The notes: generated by a model not told the origin, from the letters alone. A stretch of 64,000 bases of DNA from Eulemur rufifrons (GCF_041146395.1 NC_091006.1:3602001-3666000), one strand, 5' to 3'; positions 24,386 through 37,700 are shown, counted from the stretch's first letter. Program-made: numbers and translations.

Positions 24386-26189
24386 CAGATAAGGAATTGA
24401 ATGGTCACGGGGCAAGGGGAAGGCTCACTGTCCGGGAAAACGGGGAGATTTCCAGACATTCTGGTTGCCCATTTCTGGCTCGTTATGATGAACGTGCAGG
24501 GACACCGACGGCTGTCCTGCTCGTATCCAGCCTGGGACGGGTCAGACCTGTGCTCCTCCTGGGCGTGGTGACAGGAGGAGGGAGGGGGGAGAGGGGAGCC
24601 CAAGGGGGCCAGGCTGGACAAGGAAGGCCATGAGGGCAGCAGGGCTGATGAGCAGACAGAAGGTGGTGGGGTCTGAGGGGGACGTGGTGGGGGAGTTGGG
24701 GAGATCCGTGACCTTGGAGAGAGTGTGACAGGCAGACTGCGGCCAGGGGAGGGGGTGGTCAGGATGGGCAGAGGGAAAGGTCACCAGACGGAGAAGACTT
24801 CTGTTCCACGGCCTGTGGACAAGCCACGTCCCACAGACACACCCTCTTCACTCTCCACCCCTGTCCTACACCGGTGTCTGCATCCAGCCCCATCAGGTCA
24901 CACCTGCCTGCTGTCACCTGCGCCGGCCTGTATCTACCTGCCTGCGACTACCTGAGTCTGTGCCTGCCTGAGTGTCTGGGCCCTCCTGCCTGCCTGGGTG
25001 GGCGGCGGCTGCCAGGGTACAAGTCAGGCCTGTCCTGGGGTGCAGGGCCTGGGCGCAGGGGTGTGGGGGAGGGAGTTGGTCCATCCTGCCCGAGAGCCCA
25101 GGGCTGCGGGAGCCCGGAGCCTGCCCCCTGGGTGCGGGGGACGAGGCCAGCCCCCCAGGCCCAGAGACCAGAGCCCAGCAGGGCCAGGGGGGTCTGGGCT
25201 GGGAGAGAAAGCTGCCTTCTCGCTCTCCAGACCATTGTGCTGAATTTTACTTTTCCTTTTAGTTATTTCTTCTTCTTAAATCCTGTTTCTCTCCCTGAGG
25301 CACCTAATCTATTATTTAACATCGGATTGTGCGACTGAAACTCGCAGGCAAATTGAAAATTATTTGTGTTGGAGGTTTCAGGCGTGGAGCTGAGGCCCCA
25401 TTGCTGGGAGATCCCGGGCACCGGGCACGGGCAGGGACCGCACAGCTCTGCCCCTCTCAGGGGCCGGGCAGGGGGCCGGGCAGAGGCCTGGCACCCAGAG
25501 CCCGCAGCTCGGGGACCATTAATCTCCACCCGGCATTTCACTGGGGAAATGCTGTCAACGCCTCCCACCCGCCAAAGTCCTCGAGAGGCCAAGCAGGTGC
25601 CATCAGTCACCCTGGCCCCGCGCCCACCCTGGGGGAAGGCCTCGGTCACAGGAGAATTAATGGCACAGGGACGAGGGCTCGCCGTCATTTTTCAGGGCTG
25701 GGCTCCCCATGGACCCGCAGCCGGGGTTGCTGGGCTAATGCAGTCGGCGAGGAGAGAACCGAGGTGCTTGATGGTGACAAGGAGCGGGGAGCAGGGTGGG
25801 GCTGGGGGCCCTGGCCTGGGCAGGGACGCCCCAAGGCTGACAGGGAAGTCACAGTGCTGGCCCCCACCCCTGACTCGGACTGGCCCCGAGGAGGCGCGGC
25901 CCAAGCCCAGGGCGGCTCGCACCAGCCCGCGTGGCCCTGCACAGACGCCCGCGGCACCCGTTGGGGGACGGGCAGGCACCGGGGCCTGCAGTCTACAGAA
26001 AGGAGATTGGGTTTGGGCTGAAAAATGGGGAGCCACTGACGGGCTTCGAGGAGGAGAGTACCTTGATCAAGTTTCTGTGTCCAAAAGGACCCAAGACGAG
26101 GCCCGGCGGCTGTCTGGGTCCCCTCGCTGCTCACCCACGTGGCTCGGTGGCCAGCAGCTACTCCTCGTGGCTCCGGAGCACGAGGTCCC

Positions 26190-26390
26190 GGTCCGGTAGC
26201 CCCGGTGCCTGGTGAGGGCCACTTTCCGGGTTCATAGCGGGCCGTCTTCTCACTGCGTCCTCACTCGGTGGCAGGGGCGAGAGAGCGCCCGGGGGCCTTT
26301 TGCGTAAGGACATTAATCCCATTCATGAGGGCTCCACCCTCATGACCTAATCACCCCTAATAGCATCATCTTGTGGGCCAGGATGTCAGC
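26190..26390 (-). repeat. LTR-like interspersed repeat fragment
   Basis: It reads 'attaatcccattcatgaggg', 'ctccaccctcatgacctaat' and 'ccgtcttctcactgcgtcct', wording common to an abundant old mammalian repeat that I associate with MaLR/ERVL-type LTRs in reverse orientation. The family name is tentative. Confidence 0.4.
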
Positions 26391-27439
26391 GCACGTCACA
26401 ATGTTTAGGGGGACAGGAGCATTCCGTCCACAGCAGAGGCAGTCGGCACATTCCCCTTTGACGGTTAGAGGGGCCACATGTGTCAGGTGCTGTGCCCGGC
26501 TCTGCTGACACCTGGCGACCACCGTGTGCTCCCTGCCCGGAACCAGAGCCCAGCGTCTGGGACCACAGTGAGCCGAGGGCATTGCCCACTAGGCCGTCTG
26601 CCACCCGGTCACTAGAGCTTCCCGCTGTCCCTGCGGGAATGCTGGCTGCCGGCGGCCACTGCCACGACCCTCGAAGCCTCACAGGCTCTGAAGCTGCCCC
26701 CTCACCTCAGGGCCTCTGTGCAGCCACGTCTCGCCCCACCCCTGCCGGGCTCTGCCCCCGCCTGCAGCGTCCCCCAACCTCACAGGGTCCCCCCCAGCAC
26801 TGAGCCAGTGGAGGGACTCACCCACTTCACCCTCTGCAGTGTGTGCGAACCCCCCGGCCCCCCCTGCCGTGAACTGACCCCGAGCCGGGCACGGAGACCC
26901 AGCCGGCCCCACAGTCGGGGCCAACAAATGGGCCCCAGCCGATACGTGTATATTTAGCACAAATACAGCTCAGCATCCCACGGAGAACCCATCGTCTTCT
27001 CGGGGGCCCCTGGAATTATATAAAAGTTTATTACAGATTTTACACACACACCCCTCAGTGAATTCCCAAGAAGGGAACATAAAAGCCACATCTTTAGACA
27101 ACAATGGCAAGAATTGGAACTTGTTACAGCTGGTGCCCTTTGGTAGGAAATATAAGAAACCTGTTGGCATCAACCCCAGGTGAAGGAGGACCTTATTGAG
27201 GGGCCCAGTAAGATGGGGACATCCCCTGCTGGACAGCAGGAACCAGGCCTGGGACCTTCAGTGCCACCCTCTGTGGGTGGCTTCATGCCTTTCCAGCCCA
27301 TTGTGGGGCCACTTCCTCTGCCCTTCCTGTGCCGTTGCCGGGGACACGCCCTGGGGCCCGCGGCCATCCCTAGTGCCCGCCCCAGCGAGCCCAGCAGTTC
27401 TGTCTCTAGAAATCTGTCCGTCAGAAACTCTAGGCAGAG

Positions 27440-27570
27440 GGACAGAAATCGGTGCAGAAAATGTTTGTCGCGGCATTCTGGGAACTGTCAAAGCATTGGG
27501 AACAGCCTAAATATCCATCGACAGGGAGAAGGACGAAGTACCACGCCACCAAATACGACGCAGCCAGTTG
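27440..27570 (+). repeat. L1 fragment (3' region)
   Basis: Contains 'gggaacagcctaaatatcca' and 'tcgacagggagaaggacgaa', which follow the order of the L1 3' segment 'ggaaacaacctaaatgtcca..tcaacaggagaatgg'. It is short and diverged. Confidence 0.45.
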
Positions 27571-27584
27571 AAAAGACAGCAGCC

Positions 27585-27870
27585 TCTGTCACTCCTTTGC
27601 TCAACAAATACTTTCTGAGCATCCATCACGCGAGGCCTGCTGTGAAGGGCGCAGGATACCAAGGAAACACAAACCCCACCTTTGCCTTGCAGAACTCAGT
27701 CTACAGGGGAAGTCTGATTCTAATAGTCAGAGAGAGTGACACCCACAAGTGTGGCAGCGTGACAGGCACGGGGGCTATGGTGGAGACAACCTTGTCGGAG
27801 AAGTCAGGGAAGGCTTCCCAGAGGAGGTGGTGATGGAGCTGGATAAGAAGGATGGGTGGGAGAGACAGAG
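27585..27870 (+). repeat. L2-like old interspersed repeat
   Basis: 'ctcaacaaatactttctgag', 'catccatcacgcgaggcctg', 'cagaactcagtctacagggg' and 'gtcagggaaggcttcccag' follow the same order as an abundant ancient repeat, also seen at 62775-63000 in this window. The family assignment (L2-like) is from memory and not certain. Confidence 0.45.
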
Positions 27871-28214
27871 GGGAGCACGTGCAGATGCCCTGGGGTGCAA
27901 GCCTGCGTGGCCAGGAGAGGGACTGAGACGGTTGTGGGGCCAGAGCAGAGGGGCCGTGTGGATGCCACCGATGTGCCACCCAGACCCCCTCAGGAAGGAA
28001 GGGCTTCTCTCACCAGGCACAGGAGTGCTGCTGGCAGGCCTCTTAGGGGGTTGCCAGGCTAAAGGCAGCTGCTCGCCTGCGGTGACACTGACACCCTGTG
28101 ACCAACTGACACGGAGGCATTAGGGCCCAGCGTTCTCACCCCAACAAGTCTGAACGGTCGCCCCAGCTTCAGGGCCCCATGTGTGTTCGGCTGAAGGCTT
28201 TGTTGAGGTTGCGT

Positions 28215-28662
28215 CTACGTAGACAGAACAGTGGCCCCCAAAGATGTCCACACCCTAATGCCCTGAACCTGTGACCGTCTTACCTTACACAGCAAGAGGG
28301 ACTTTTCAGATGTGCTTGAGGCCTTGGGAAGAGGACTTTCCTGCAGTGTCCAGGTGAGTGCCGTGTAGTCACGAGGGTCCTGTAAGAAGGGGGCGGGGGG
28401 TTCAGCCAGAGATGGGACGACAGAGCAGGGGTCAGAGCGGTGGAAGGAAGGGGCCACGAACCCAGGAACGCAGGAAGCCTCTAACCGGAAAGGGCAAGGG
28501 AACAGCCTCCCCTGGAGCCTCCAGAAGGAACAGGGCTCTGCTGACCCGTCTTAGACTTCTGAATTCCAGAAATGTGAGAAAATAAATCTGTGCTGTTTTC
28601 AGCCACTACATTTGTGCTAACTTGTTATAGCAGCAACAGGAAACTCCGATAACACCGCGTCA
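28215..28662 (+). repeat. LTR-like repeat, + orientation (same family as 62280-62765)
   Basis: It starts near 'agtggcccccaaagatgtcc' and ends near 'ttatagcagcaacaggaaac', with AATAAA at 28580-28585 close to its 3' end, as expected of a solo LTR. Its 3' part is the reverse complement of 62280-62350. I associate the family with MaLR/ERVL-type LTRs; the name is tentative. It has no coding capacity. Confidence 0.55.
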
Positions 28663-30698
28663 GGGCCCAGCTTCTTCCTCGGCCTAATCCTGCTTTCTTC
28701 CCCTCTCCGTCCCCCAGACGGTGACCCAGGAGTCCCCCAGACAGTCCCCTCCTGCATGCTACTATCTATCAGCTTCTGCTCCCAGGAGCCCACCCTGCCC
28801 CGAGGGACCCCAACCTGCCACAGTCTGAGAAAGCAGAAGCCGGGGTGGGATTTTGGAGCTTGGTCACCACCCAGCGAGGACAGCCCTGCTGTAGGATGAC
28901 AGCGCCATTGTTCCTTCCGCCTTTCCGCACTGGGGGGTTGGGACGGTTTGCCCTTGGAAGGAAATGCATGTATCAGGCATTTGAAAAACATCAGGGAAAA
29001 ACAAAATCAGTGGAATTGGGCAGCTATTGCTAAATTTGACCAATGCTTTGTAAAAAGATAACAAGGTGTTGAGAGCAATTAAGAGCTGAGTGTGAGGGCC
29101 CTAGGGCCCCCTGGGTAGGCAGAAGGAGGCCTGAACTCTCAGGCTAAGCAGGTGTGCTATGGAAGGCCGTGCTCCGGCTGCGAAGGAGGGGCACCCTGGT
29201 GTCCAGGACGGGGCATCTGCATTGATGTGCCCCCAAATCTCAGAGCCCTCTCAGCCTGCAGAAGTGGCCTATTCTTCCCACTTAAGGGCCAATGCTCCCT
29301 CTTTCCTGGAGGAAATGCAGAGGTCTCTGCCCTGCAAGACAATACGTGCCCATTTCAGGTCTGTCCCCACCCCCCGTTCTGGGCACTGGGCCAATAATTA
29401 GGGGGACAGTGGTGGGCTTGGTAAGGGAGGAAGGAGCTACGCCCGGAGGAGCACCAGGGCTTACAGCCCACGCGTGTGGCAGAAGCCAGGAGAGCACGTG
29501 GGGACAGGACTCTGAAGGTGCCTGGTCCATGGGAGGGCCACGTAGGGCTGGAATAGCTTGGGAGTTTATCAACAGGGGACCAGTCCCCTGGGAGGACAGG
29601 ATCCTATATCTGGGGAGGACCACAGGGTACAGTGCAAAATGCCACTAGGCTGGTCCCTAGAAGCGTGGAAGGGGTAGTGGCCACGCTGAGCAGCGTGGAA
29701 GTGCCAGGGTTGCACTGTCACGTGGTAGAAAGGAGATTAAGGGGCTCAAAGACGTGGGCACCGCAGAGTGAGCGCAGGACACAGGCCAGGAAGGAAACAG
29801 CAGGGGACTGTGTTCCCCAGGGGACCTCCCAAGGACACGCTACTTACCACGCAACGGGGAACGTGCTTGTGAGTGGAACACAGGCATCACCAAGGGGCCG
29901 AGTGCAGGCTCACCTCTGTGCCCAGGGCTGCCGGCCGGAGAGGCCCCCGTGGGACTTGGATCACAGATAGCGAGGAGGGCAGGAGAACCGCAAAACGGCA
30001 GAGGTCCGGCGGTAGATACAACTACTGCCGTGAGCGGCGAGGTGAGAGAGGCAGCCAGGCTGTCCTGACCTGCAGAGAGGTGCGCAGACGGTTCCCAGGA
30101 CAAGGTCCGCCCAGGCAGCAGACGGGTGGGTCAAAACCTGTGCGACTCAACGTGTGCAGTCAGAAGAAATCAAGCATAGCAGTCACCTCCATAAAACACT
30201 CATGATCCACTTTCTGGATTCAAGCCAGTTTGCAGACCAGGAACTCAGTGCCTGAAGGAGAGGTCGGGCCCCTGGGACGACCTCTGCAACGCCAAAGCAA
30301 GTGTACGTAGTCATTAACCCCCGGTCCTTCTCCAAAAGGTGATACCCAGACGCGTCTGGGACTGTTGGACCAGGTCTGAGCTGACACATCCAACCCGGAG
30401 CAGAGGTCAGAGTGATGGAGGAAGGAGCCGAGATGTCCTGCTGGGCAGGGCCGTGAGGTCTGATGTGTCCTGGTGGCTTCCAGTAGAGCAGGGGCATGTG
30501 CTGGCCCAGGTCTGCCTTCCAGATCCATAGATTTCCCCAGTCCCCAAGTATAAACGGAACAGACATATTAATGGTTGTCATGACTGCCACATCCACTCCC
30601 TGGCCTGGTGGGTAAGAGATCTGTAGCCCGGCGGGCAAACAGGAAGCTTCTGACACTGCCCTCTGACCCTTCCAAGATGGCAAATGAAAACCAGTATT

Positions 30699-31045
<347 letters not shown>

Positions 31046-31079
31046 TGTATTGCCTCCTGTGTGGGGTTGGTGGTGGCAG

Positions 31080-32070
31080 ATATTGGTGCTACTCTTTGAG
31101 ACCTAAAGTATATAAGCGTAGGGTCCTTGTCATAGCTCCGCGCTGCAAAATCTGTGCACCCCAGAGGGTGGGACACAAGCCTGGTGAAGTCTCAGGGGCC
31201 TGTCACATCAGTAACAAACGCAGGAGCTGCAGCGGTCTGCAGATGCCAGGACATCCAAACTGCAGGGCAAACAACGGCACAGTGCACCTCCCACCTCAGA
31301 TAAGGACACACAGCACGTGTTGGCTCTTTGAGCCCCAAAGGCACTGCCCGCACACAGAAACGCTCCAAACCACAGACCAGGATACGGAAACAGCTGCCAG
31401 CTCTGAGTCAACCCGGAGCAGGACTGTCGTGCAAGAGGTGCTGATTCCTGGGCCGTAAGACCCAGAGGACCCCATGGCATTAGTGGTATCAATGTTGGGA
31501 AAAGACACTGCGTAGAGTTTGGGGCAAGCCCCAAAGGCAGGATTACAATGCAGACCCTTAAAGTTCTGTCACAAGGCCATTCCATGCAGAAAATCCTAAA
31601 CCTTTTGAAAAGCGGCTTGTTGCACATGCTGGGCCTGTGCACAGACAGAGCGCCTGACCCTGGGACACCAGACAAATGCATCCGTAACTGCCCGCCATGA
31701 GCTGGGCCGTGCCAGACCTAGCAAGTGAGCAGGTCAGGGGGTCCCAGCAGCAGCCATCCCAAGGCTGAAGCAGCGCACCGAGGACCCAGCAAGAGCAGTG
31801 TGGGAGGCCACGGGTGGGATGTCCCTGCAGGGAGCCTGGCCTCCCTTGTCACCCACCACTGCTGCACCGAGGCCTCTCCTTCGACTCACCACGCAGTAGG
31901 GGTGACAGGCTAATGGCAGAAGAAAAAGCCAGAGCTCGGTTCGCAGGTGTGCTGGCTGGGTGTGGGAAGCAGGTAAAAAGCAGGTGGTGTCTGCACCAAC
32001 TTCCCCTCGGGGCGGCCTTGAAGGATGGTGGTAAAGTCAAATCCTGCCAGTGGGTGGAGCTTTAAACTCT
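31080..32070 (+). pseudogene. Decayed endogenous-retrovirus-like internal sequence
   Basis: The wording of this stretch recalls the RNase H part of an old ERV pol region, for example around 31695-31760 and 31910-32060. No frame stays open beyond about 160 codons and stops and frameshifts are frequent, so it is non-functional. The call is based on remembered nucleotide similarity only. The flanking 29350-30690 may belong to the same insertion, but I could not support that. Confidence 0.3.
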
Positions 32071-32339
32071 GGCCACCCGCTCTGGTGGGAAGGCAAGCGG
32101 CCTAAGACCAGAGTGGGCACGGCTGACGGCTGCTGTGTGGACCTCCACGTATCCTTGTGCTGAGCTTTGAAAACGCTGGGGATGAGCCCAGACATGTAAT
32201 ACACACACACAGGATTTTATATAATGTCTATAGTATCTATATCAAATTATAAATTACAGAATAACATGTACATTATCCCAGTCTAATTTGTGTACATGTG
32301 TGTATGCACACACACACAGACACACACACACAGGGGATA

Positions 32340-32500
32340 TAGTTTACACATTAGTCAGCTATTGCCGTGTGACAAAGAAGCACAAAATGTCAATGGCAAA
32401 CAGCCATAAGCATTTATTTTTCCTGCATCAGTGGTGGCTCGTGCAGCCCCAACGCAGCTGTGTCATTCTGGGGTGTGGAGAGGGTCTCTGCCAACCATGA
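32340..32500 (-). repeat. MLT-like LTR fragment
   Basis: 'ttagtcagctattgccgtgt', 'gacaaagaagcacaaaatgt' and 'agcatttatttttcctgcat' match the order of an old LTR 3' end in reverse orientation ('cagctattgctgtgtaacaa..catttatt'). Ends and name are tentative. Confidence 0.4.
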
Positions 32501-32814
32501 AGCCGCGGAGAGGGTGCAGATGTCTCCAGGTACTACGGGCCAGGGAAAAGCTGGAATCAATAATTTAACCTATCACACATACCAAATTGAGGTTCCCTAG
32601 GACGAGGAAAATGAGATTGCCAGGGTGTGGGGGGATTAATTTGTAATTAGTTCTAATTGCTAAACGAATAGATGTTTTAATTTTTCACAATGTATCTGTA
32701 TTCTCATATTCTTTCTGTAATAGAGCAAAAATAAGGAGCCTTCAATTCTCCCCAATTCCAGTTAAAATCCCAATATAAAATTCTACCAGTGGGATCTATT
32801 GGAAGCCTGGCTTG

Positions 32815-33480
32815 CCACTTGGAAAAATAAATTATTTTTTAGATCCAGACCTCAAACCATCAGCAGAAGTTAATTCTAAAAGGACGAGGGACCTAGATGT
32901 AAAAAGAGAATTGTAAAAATTCAGAGGAAGAGCATATTTTGAAATATATCAAGATGCTTTTTGGTTTTTGCACTTCCTTGGGGGACCTTCCAGCTTTTCA
33001 GCCAGAGGCTTGCATTGCCCAGAGGTGGAGGTGATGGAGCTAGGGAGAGGAGGAGGAGCAGGGAGGAGGGGCAGAGGGAAGGGGAGAGGGAGGAAACAGA
33101 GGAAGAGAGGGAGGAGGGGGAAGAGGAGGAGGGAGGAGAGAAGAGGGCGGATGGGGAAGAGGTGAGATACCATTTATGCACAAGTTTAAAACATACACAA
33201 ATGTTATCCTTGCCCATGAATACATTCCTATGTTGCAAAAAGTATAAAAATGTGCACAGGAGTGATACAACTTCTGGGTAGCTGTGAAAGCTGGGGAAGA
33301 AGGGAGGGGTTTATGGGCTGTATCATTTCATTTTGTTGTTAGAGAGGGATTTGAAGCAAATATTCAAAACGGTAATCTTTGCTACACCTGGGTTGTGGGT
33401 AAACGAGTGTCTGTTATATTATTTTCTGTATTTTGAAATACACGGTGGGGCAAAGACAGGCTGTGGATTAGTATAAATAG
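32815..33480 (+). repeat. Old L1 fragments around a polypurine tract
   Basis: 32820-32960 reads like the end of L1 ORF2 ('ttagatccagacctcaaacc', 'aggacgagggacctagatgt'), and 33160-33470 like an L1 3' UTR ('gaggtgagataccatttatg'). A GGA-rich polypurine tract at 33035-33165 lies between them. All frames are broken. Confidence 0.5.
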
Positions 33481-33497
33481 CTTGATGCTGCATTTTT

Positions 33498-33835
33498 AAA
33501 GCACATGTATGTGTGCATGTGTGTATGGCTGTGTGTGCAGGTGTGTGTGCACGTGTCTTTGTGCCTGTGGTTCTATGTGCCTCTCGGTACCTGTGTTTGC
33601 ACCCTATGTGCCTGTTGCTTGTGTGTGAATGCCTGAGTAACTGACGGTGTGTGTGCGTCTCTGTGCAAATATGTACGTGTTTGTCTCTGCATGTTGGTTA
33701 GTATGTGTATCTGTGTCGGTGGGCCCGTGTGATGTGTCTGTGGTTGTGTTTCTGTGTGTCTCTGAGTGTATTTGTGTGAGTCTGTGCAATTGTGTGTCCG
33801 TGTGTGCCTGCACATCTGTGTGGACATAAACAGGA
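33498..33835 (+). repeat. Degenerate TG-rich tract
   Basis: Interrupted TGTG sequence over about 340 bp (gtgtgcatgtgtgtatggct and similar). Open frames in it are composition artefacts. Confidence 0.8.
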
Positions 33836-34260
33836 AAACAACTGGATGGACACACCAAATCGTTGACATAGTTCCCCCTGGGAAGGGAAGAAGGAGGCCT
33901 TTTGTCTCCCTTTTGTACCTTTTCTGGGAGCTGTTATTATATTTACAATGATCATGTATGCTTTATTAATATTTTAAAATACGTTAAAGAAGACAATAAA
34001 GAGTTTCACAGCTTGAAAAATAACCAGAATTTCCCAGCAGACCCCTGTGCCCTCCAGGGCTCCTCCCTCGGGGCCCTTCGTCTCCTGGGCCAGATCTTCC
34101 ATCCCCCCCACCCCCAGGGGCCCTGCGGACACCTCCTGGGCCCACCCCAGAGACTCGGCCCAAAGCAAGCATGAAATTTCTCTGAAATCTTTAAATGCTA
34201 GGCAAATTTTACATTCTTCCCTTTAATGTATACAAGTTATCTTAATAATAAAATCATGAG

Positions 34261-34436
34261 CTGGGCGTGGTGGCTCACCCCTGCAATCCTAGCACTCTGG
34301 GAGGCTGAGCGGGAGGATCTCTTGAGCCCAGGAGTTCGAGGTTGCTGTGAGCCATGATGACACCACTGCACTGTAGCCCAGGCGACAAAATGAGATTGTC
34401 TAAAATAATAATAATTAACAATAATAGTAATAATAC
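34261..34436 (+). mobile_element. Free left Alu monomer (FLAM-like)
   Basis: A single 7SL-derived arm (gctgggcgtggtggctcacc, then 'aggttgctgtgagccatgat') ending in an A/T-rich tail (taaaataataataatt). The flanks aaatcatgag (34251-34260) and cagtcatgag (34436-34445) suggest a target-site duplication. It lacks the right arm and the lemur insert, so it is either an old monomer or a later deletion. Confidence 0.75.
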
Positions 34437-34717
34437 AGTCATGAGGTAGTGTTTGAAGTCCAACCCTTGGAGTCTAGGGCCCATGTGAGGGGACTCGAGG
34501 GGACGCAAGGGGACTCCATCGTACCTTCTCATGCTCCTGTCTGCCTCCTGTGGGTGGGCTCTGAGACCAAAGCGCCCGAGTAGGGGTGGGGTCTGACCAC
34601 GGCTTGGCTGGCGCTCTGTGCAAGGCCAGTGGGGGCGAAGCCGGCCATCACCATGTTCCCCACGGCTCACACTGGCAGGGCGCTCCCCCCGGGCCCAGTT
34701 CTCTGCCACGTTCTCAC

Positions 34718-34842
34718 GGCTAATTCTCCCAGCAGCCCACGTTACACACAAGGACACCAGGACTCAGAGAGGTGAAGCCCAAAGTCACCCTGCCAGACGC
34801 AGACTCCCAAGTTCCTGCGCTGCACAGACTGTCTCCTCCAGG
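34718..34842 (-). repeat. MIR SINE (complement)
   Basis: 'cacgttacacacaaggacac', 'caggactcagagaggtgaag' and 'cccaaagtcaccctgccaga' follow the MIR complement order (acagatgaggaaactgaggc.. gaggtgaag.. gtcacacagc). It is diverged. Confidence 0.55.
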
Positions 34843-35524
34843 ACAGGCCCGAGGAGTAGGGATTGCCTGTGACAAGGAAGAGGCTCAGCGTGCCCGGCTT
34901 TCATCCTGGGAAGGAGCCCAGGGCAGGGGTTCTGACTGACCAAAGGCAACTTTCCTCATTGTCTAAACTCTGTTCGTGGGAAAAACTCCTGTGGATCCTT
35001 GCAAGCACACCTGCAGAGCCCTGTCCTGTGGCCCCCAGGTGGTCACTTGAAGCCAGAGTGGCAGCCACACAAAGTCACTTAGGGGCAGGACTCAGTGTTC
35101 TTTTTGACTTTTTCCCTCCCCTCCCCTTCCCTTCTCTGCTCTTGCCTGGGTTCGGCTCAGCCAAGAATGGGACTCGTTTTTAAAGCCATGTTCCAGGGAT
35201 CCAGTCTGGGCATGTGAGATTGACTGGGAAAACTGGAGGACTCCACAGACGGCCTCCCCGGCCCCCTCACCTGCAACAGCCTCATCTTTCTAGCAAGCTT
35301 TTGTGCGTTGCTGCATAGTCCTTGCTACGGGGCCTGGAGCTGGCCTCTCCCCAGCGTGAGGCCAGCTCAGGGTTCTGGTGACAGTTCCTGAACCCTGGGG
35401 GCACAACCCTAAAGGTAGAACCCATCCTTCCCCCAGGAGGGCCTGCTGTGCCCAGTATCCGCTCTCCTCCCAACGGTTCAGGGAGCCACCCCAACGCCAA
35501 CCCTATCTAGCCCAGGGGTAAATT

Positions 35525-35870
35525 TGATTGGTCTACGAAGATCCCTTTGCCAGTGATTGGCTAGCAAGTTGGCACGTGACCCAGTTTGGGCCAACAGGAT
35601 GTGACAGGGAGGGCTGTGGGGGCCACTAGGATAATCTGCTTGTTCTCTATGGGTATCCAGGAAGGTGTGAAGATTTGAGCTCCTTTGTCTTGAGACCAGA
35701 GAAGAGGAGCATGAGAACAGGCCACCGTGCCAAGGATGGCAGAGGAAAGTGGAGAGACCTGGGTCCTGGGATACTCTGCCAAGCCACCAAATCAACTTCC
35801 CTCCTCTTTAAGCTATTCTGAGGTGGCCTTTGCCACTTGCACCCAAATTCACACAGACCCTTTGAGAATT
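35525..35870 (+). repeat. Old interspersed repeat, family not named
   Basis: Starts 'ttgattggtctacgaagatc' and ends 'ttgccacttgcacccaaatt', a wording I know as a common old mammalian repeat ('gtgattggctcaggaatggg' to 'tctgtcacttgcaaccaaa'). I cannot name the family with confidence. Confidence 0.3.
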
Positions 35871-36599
35871 TGGTGAAAACACTGAAACTTCCCTGGGAAA
35901 AAGGCTGAAACGTAGAGTTTTAAGCAATGTGGGGGCTCCTGGCTCCCCGGAGGCCCAGCACAGGCCACCACCATGTTAAGACTCCTAGTCAGGAGGACAT
36001 GGTCTTGTGTCATTGTTGTCACCCCAACAGCAGGCTTAGTTCTGAGTGGCACGCCTGGGCGACAGGCAGCAGGTAGGAAGGAGGGGTGGCCTGCACATCT
36101 GGAGGCAGCCCCTGCCTTTCTGCCCACCGGAAATCGCAAGCGCCCACTAGGTGTGGTGCCAGGGACTGGGCCGAGCTCAGTGTTATCTGGTTTTGTTTGG
36201 TTCTTTTCAAGGACAAGCGGGGGCAATCTGCTTGGGGCTGGGGTTGGGGGGTGCCTAACAGTCCCATGTGTCATCTGTTTCATCACTTCCTCTAATCTCT
36301 GTGTTCATCTCGCCAGGATGGAAGATTGGGGGGATTCCCAGGGTAGAGGCAGAGGCCAAGCGGTCTCTGGGCCAAATAGCACAACCCCAGCCTGGACAGG
36401 GGCTGAGCCTTGAGGTGGGCACAGACCTAGGAGGGTCTGGCTTGCACCCCAGGAAGCCTGGGGGATGGTGGAGACAGCCCTGCCTAATACCCTAGTCCCC
36501 TCCCCACTACACCCCCAGGAGAGCAGTAGCCGGGTCCCTCAGTCTGTTCATCGGTTGGTCTGGTCACAGCCTTCTTGAGAAGGTTGGATGGAGCAGACT

Positions 36600-37700
36600 C
36601 TGTAATCTCATTTTGGGTTCATTTTCCCTTCCTTATTAAGGCCCTAATTTTTAAACATAGTCTGCAAACAATTACAACAAAGTACAAAATCACATTGGAA
36701 GCCAACCTGAAATATCTGGAAATGAGGTCTTGATCCCGCAAATGATTTTGTACTTCTCAAGGGACCGTGCAGAGGAACCTCAAAGCAAGCAGAGGTTTGA
36801 ATCTGCTTTTTAAACTATGAACTGTCATGGCCTAAGTGCTAGTCCCACCTTAATGACAGAGCAAGTTCTGATTAGACTCACATCTAATTTCATCTCTTGA
36901 ACCACAGCAATGAAATAGGATGTATTCCACAAGATGTTTCAATATATTTTCTGTCCAAATTATACACCGTCAATTAAATAATGCATTGCCATTGCATTAT
37001 ATACCTCAGATCATTAAATGCCTATCAGAGTCCACGTCCACGCCTCTCAATGTAAGAGATGGTTGATATTTAGCTAGGAACTTTTAAAACACCTGAGAAT
37101 AAATTATGACCCAAACTTACTCTTCTTAACGACACGTATAAAGTTCAGCTTTTTAATAAAAGGATTCAGGAATAGGAAAACAAAATCCCCAGCAGTATTA
37201 AGGAAATAAAGGTCTTTCAAAATGGTCAGTTCTTGTTTCGACTAAACTGTACATTTTTAATATAATTGGTATAAAGTGAAATTCAAAAAAAAAAAAAAAA
37301 CCACGTAGGAATTTAAAATAAAATGGAACATCCTATTTTCAGGGTCACCAGTACCATGGTGAGATTTGTCTCTTAAACAATGACACTTAGTATCTCTGTA
37401 GTTCCATGAATACTTTTGAAGTGTCATATTAAAACCAATCTCATGGCCTTGAGGCAAAGAGAAGCAATTAGTCTTGGAGTTGTGAATAAATAAAAATCCA
37501 TTTAGACACCCGTCCTTGACATGTACCTTGCAAATCTTAGAAACTTCATCTAGTGGGAAAAGAAATGTTAAATCATGAATACCAACACTAATCACATTGC
37601 CATGTGGCTTCCTAAAACAGTTTCTCTTATACCAATCTTTTAAGTATTAATTTATATGTATATATTCACCCATACTGAACACAAAACAAAGGCATAAACC
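36600..37700. promoter_or_regulatory. AT-rich, largely repeat-free block upstream of KCTD15
   Basis: About 1.1 kb of AT-rich sequence with no recognised transposon, lying just 5' of the KCTD15 CpG island. It contains TAAT homeobox cores, a TGACAG MEIS-like core (36855) and a tandem 'tgcattgccattgcattata' near 36984. It includes an A17 run at 37285. A developmental enhancer is plausible, but this is inference; no open frame of note is present. Confidence 0.3.

Noticed and set aside
33573..33955. Thr/His-rich minus-strand frames
   Set aside because: Translation of a degenerate TG tract.
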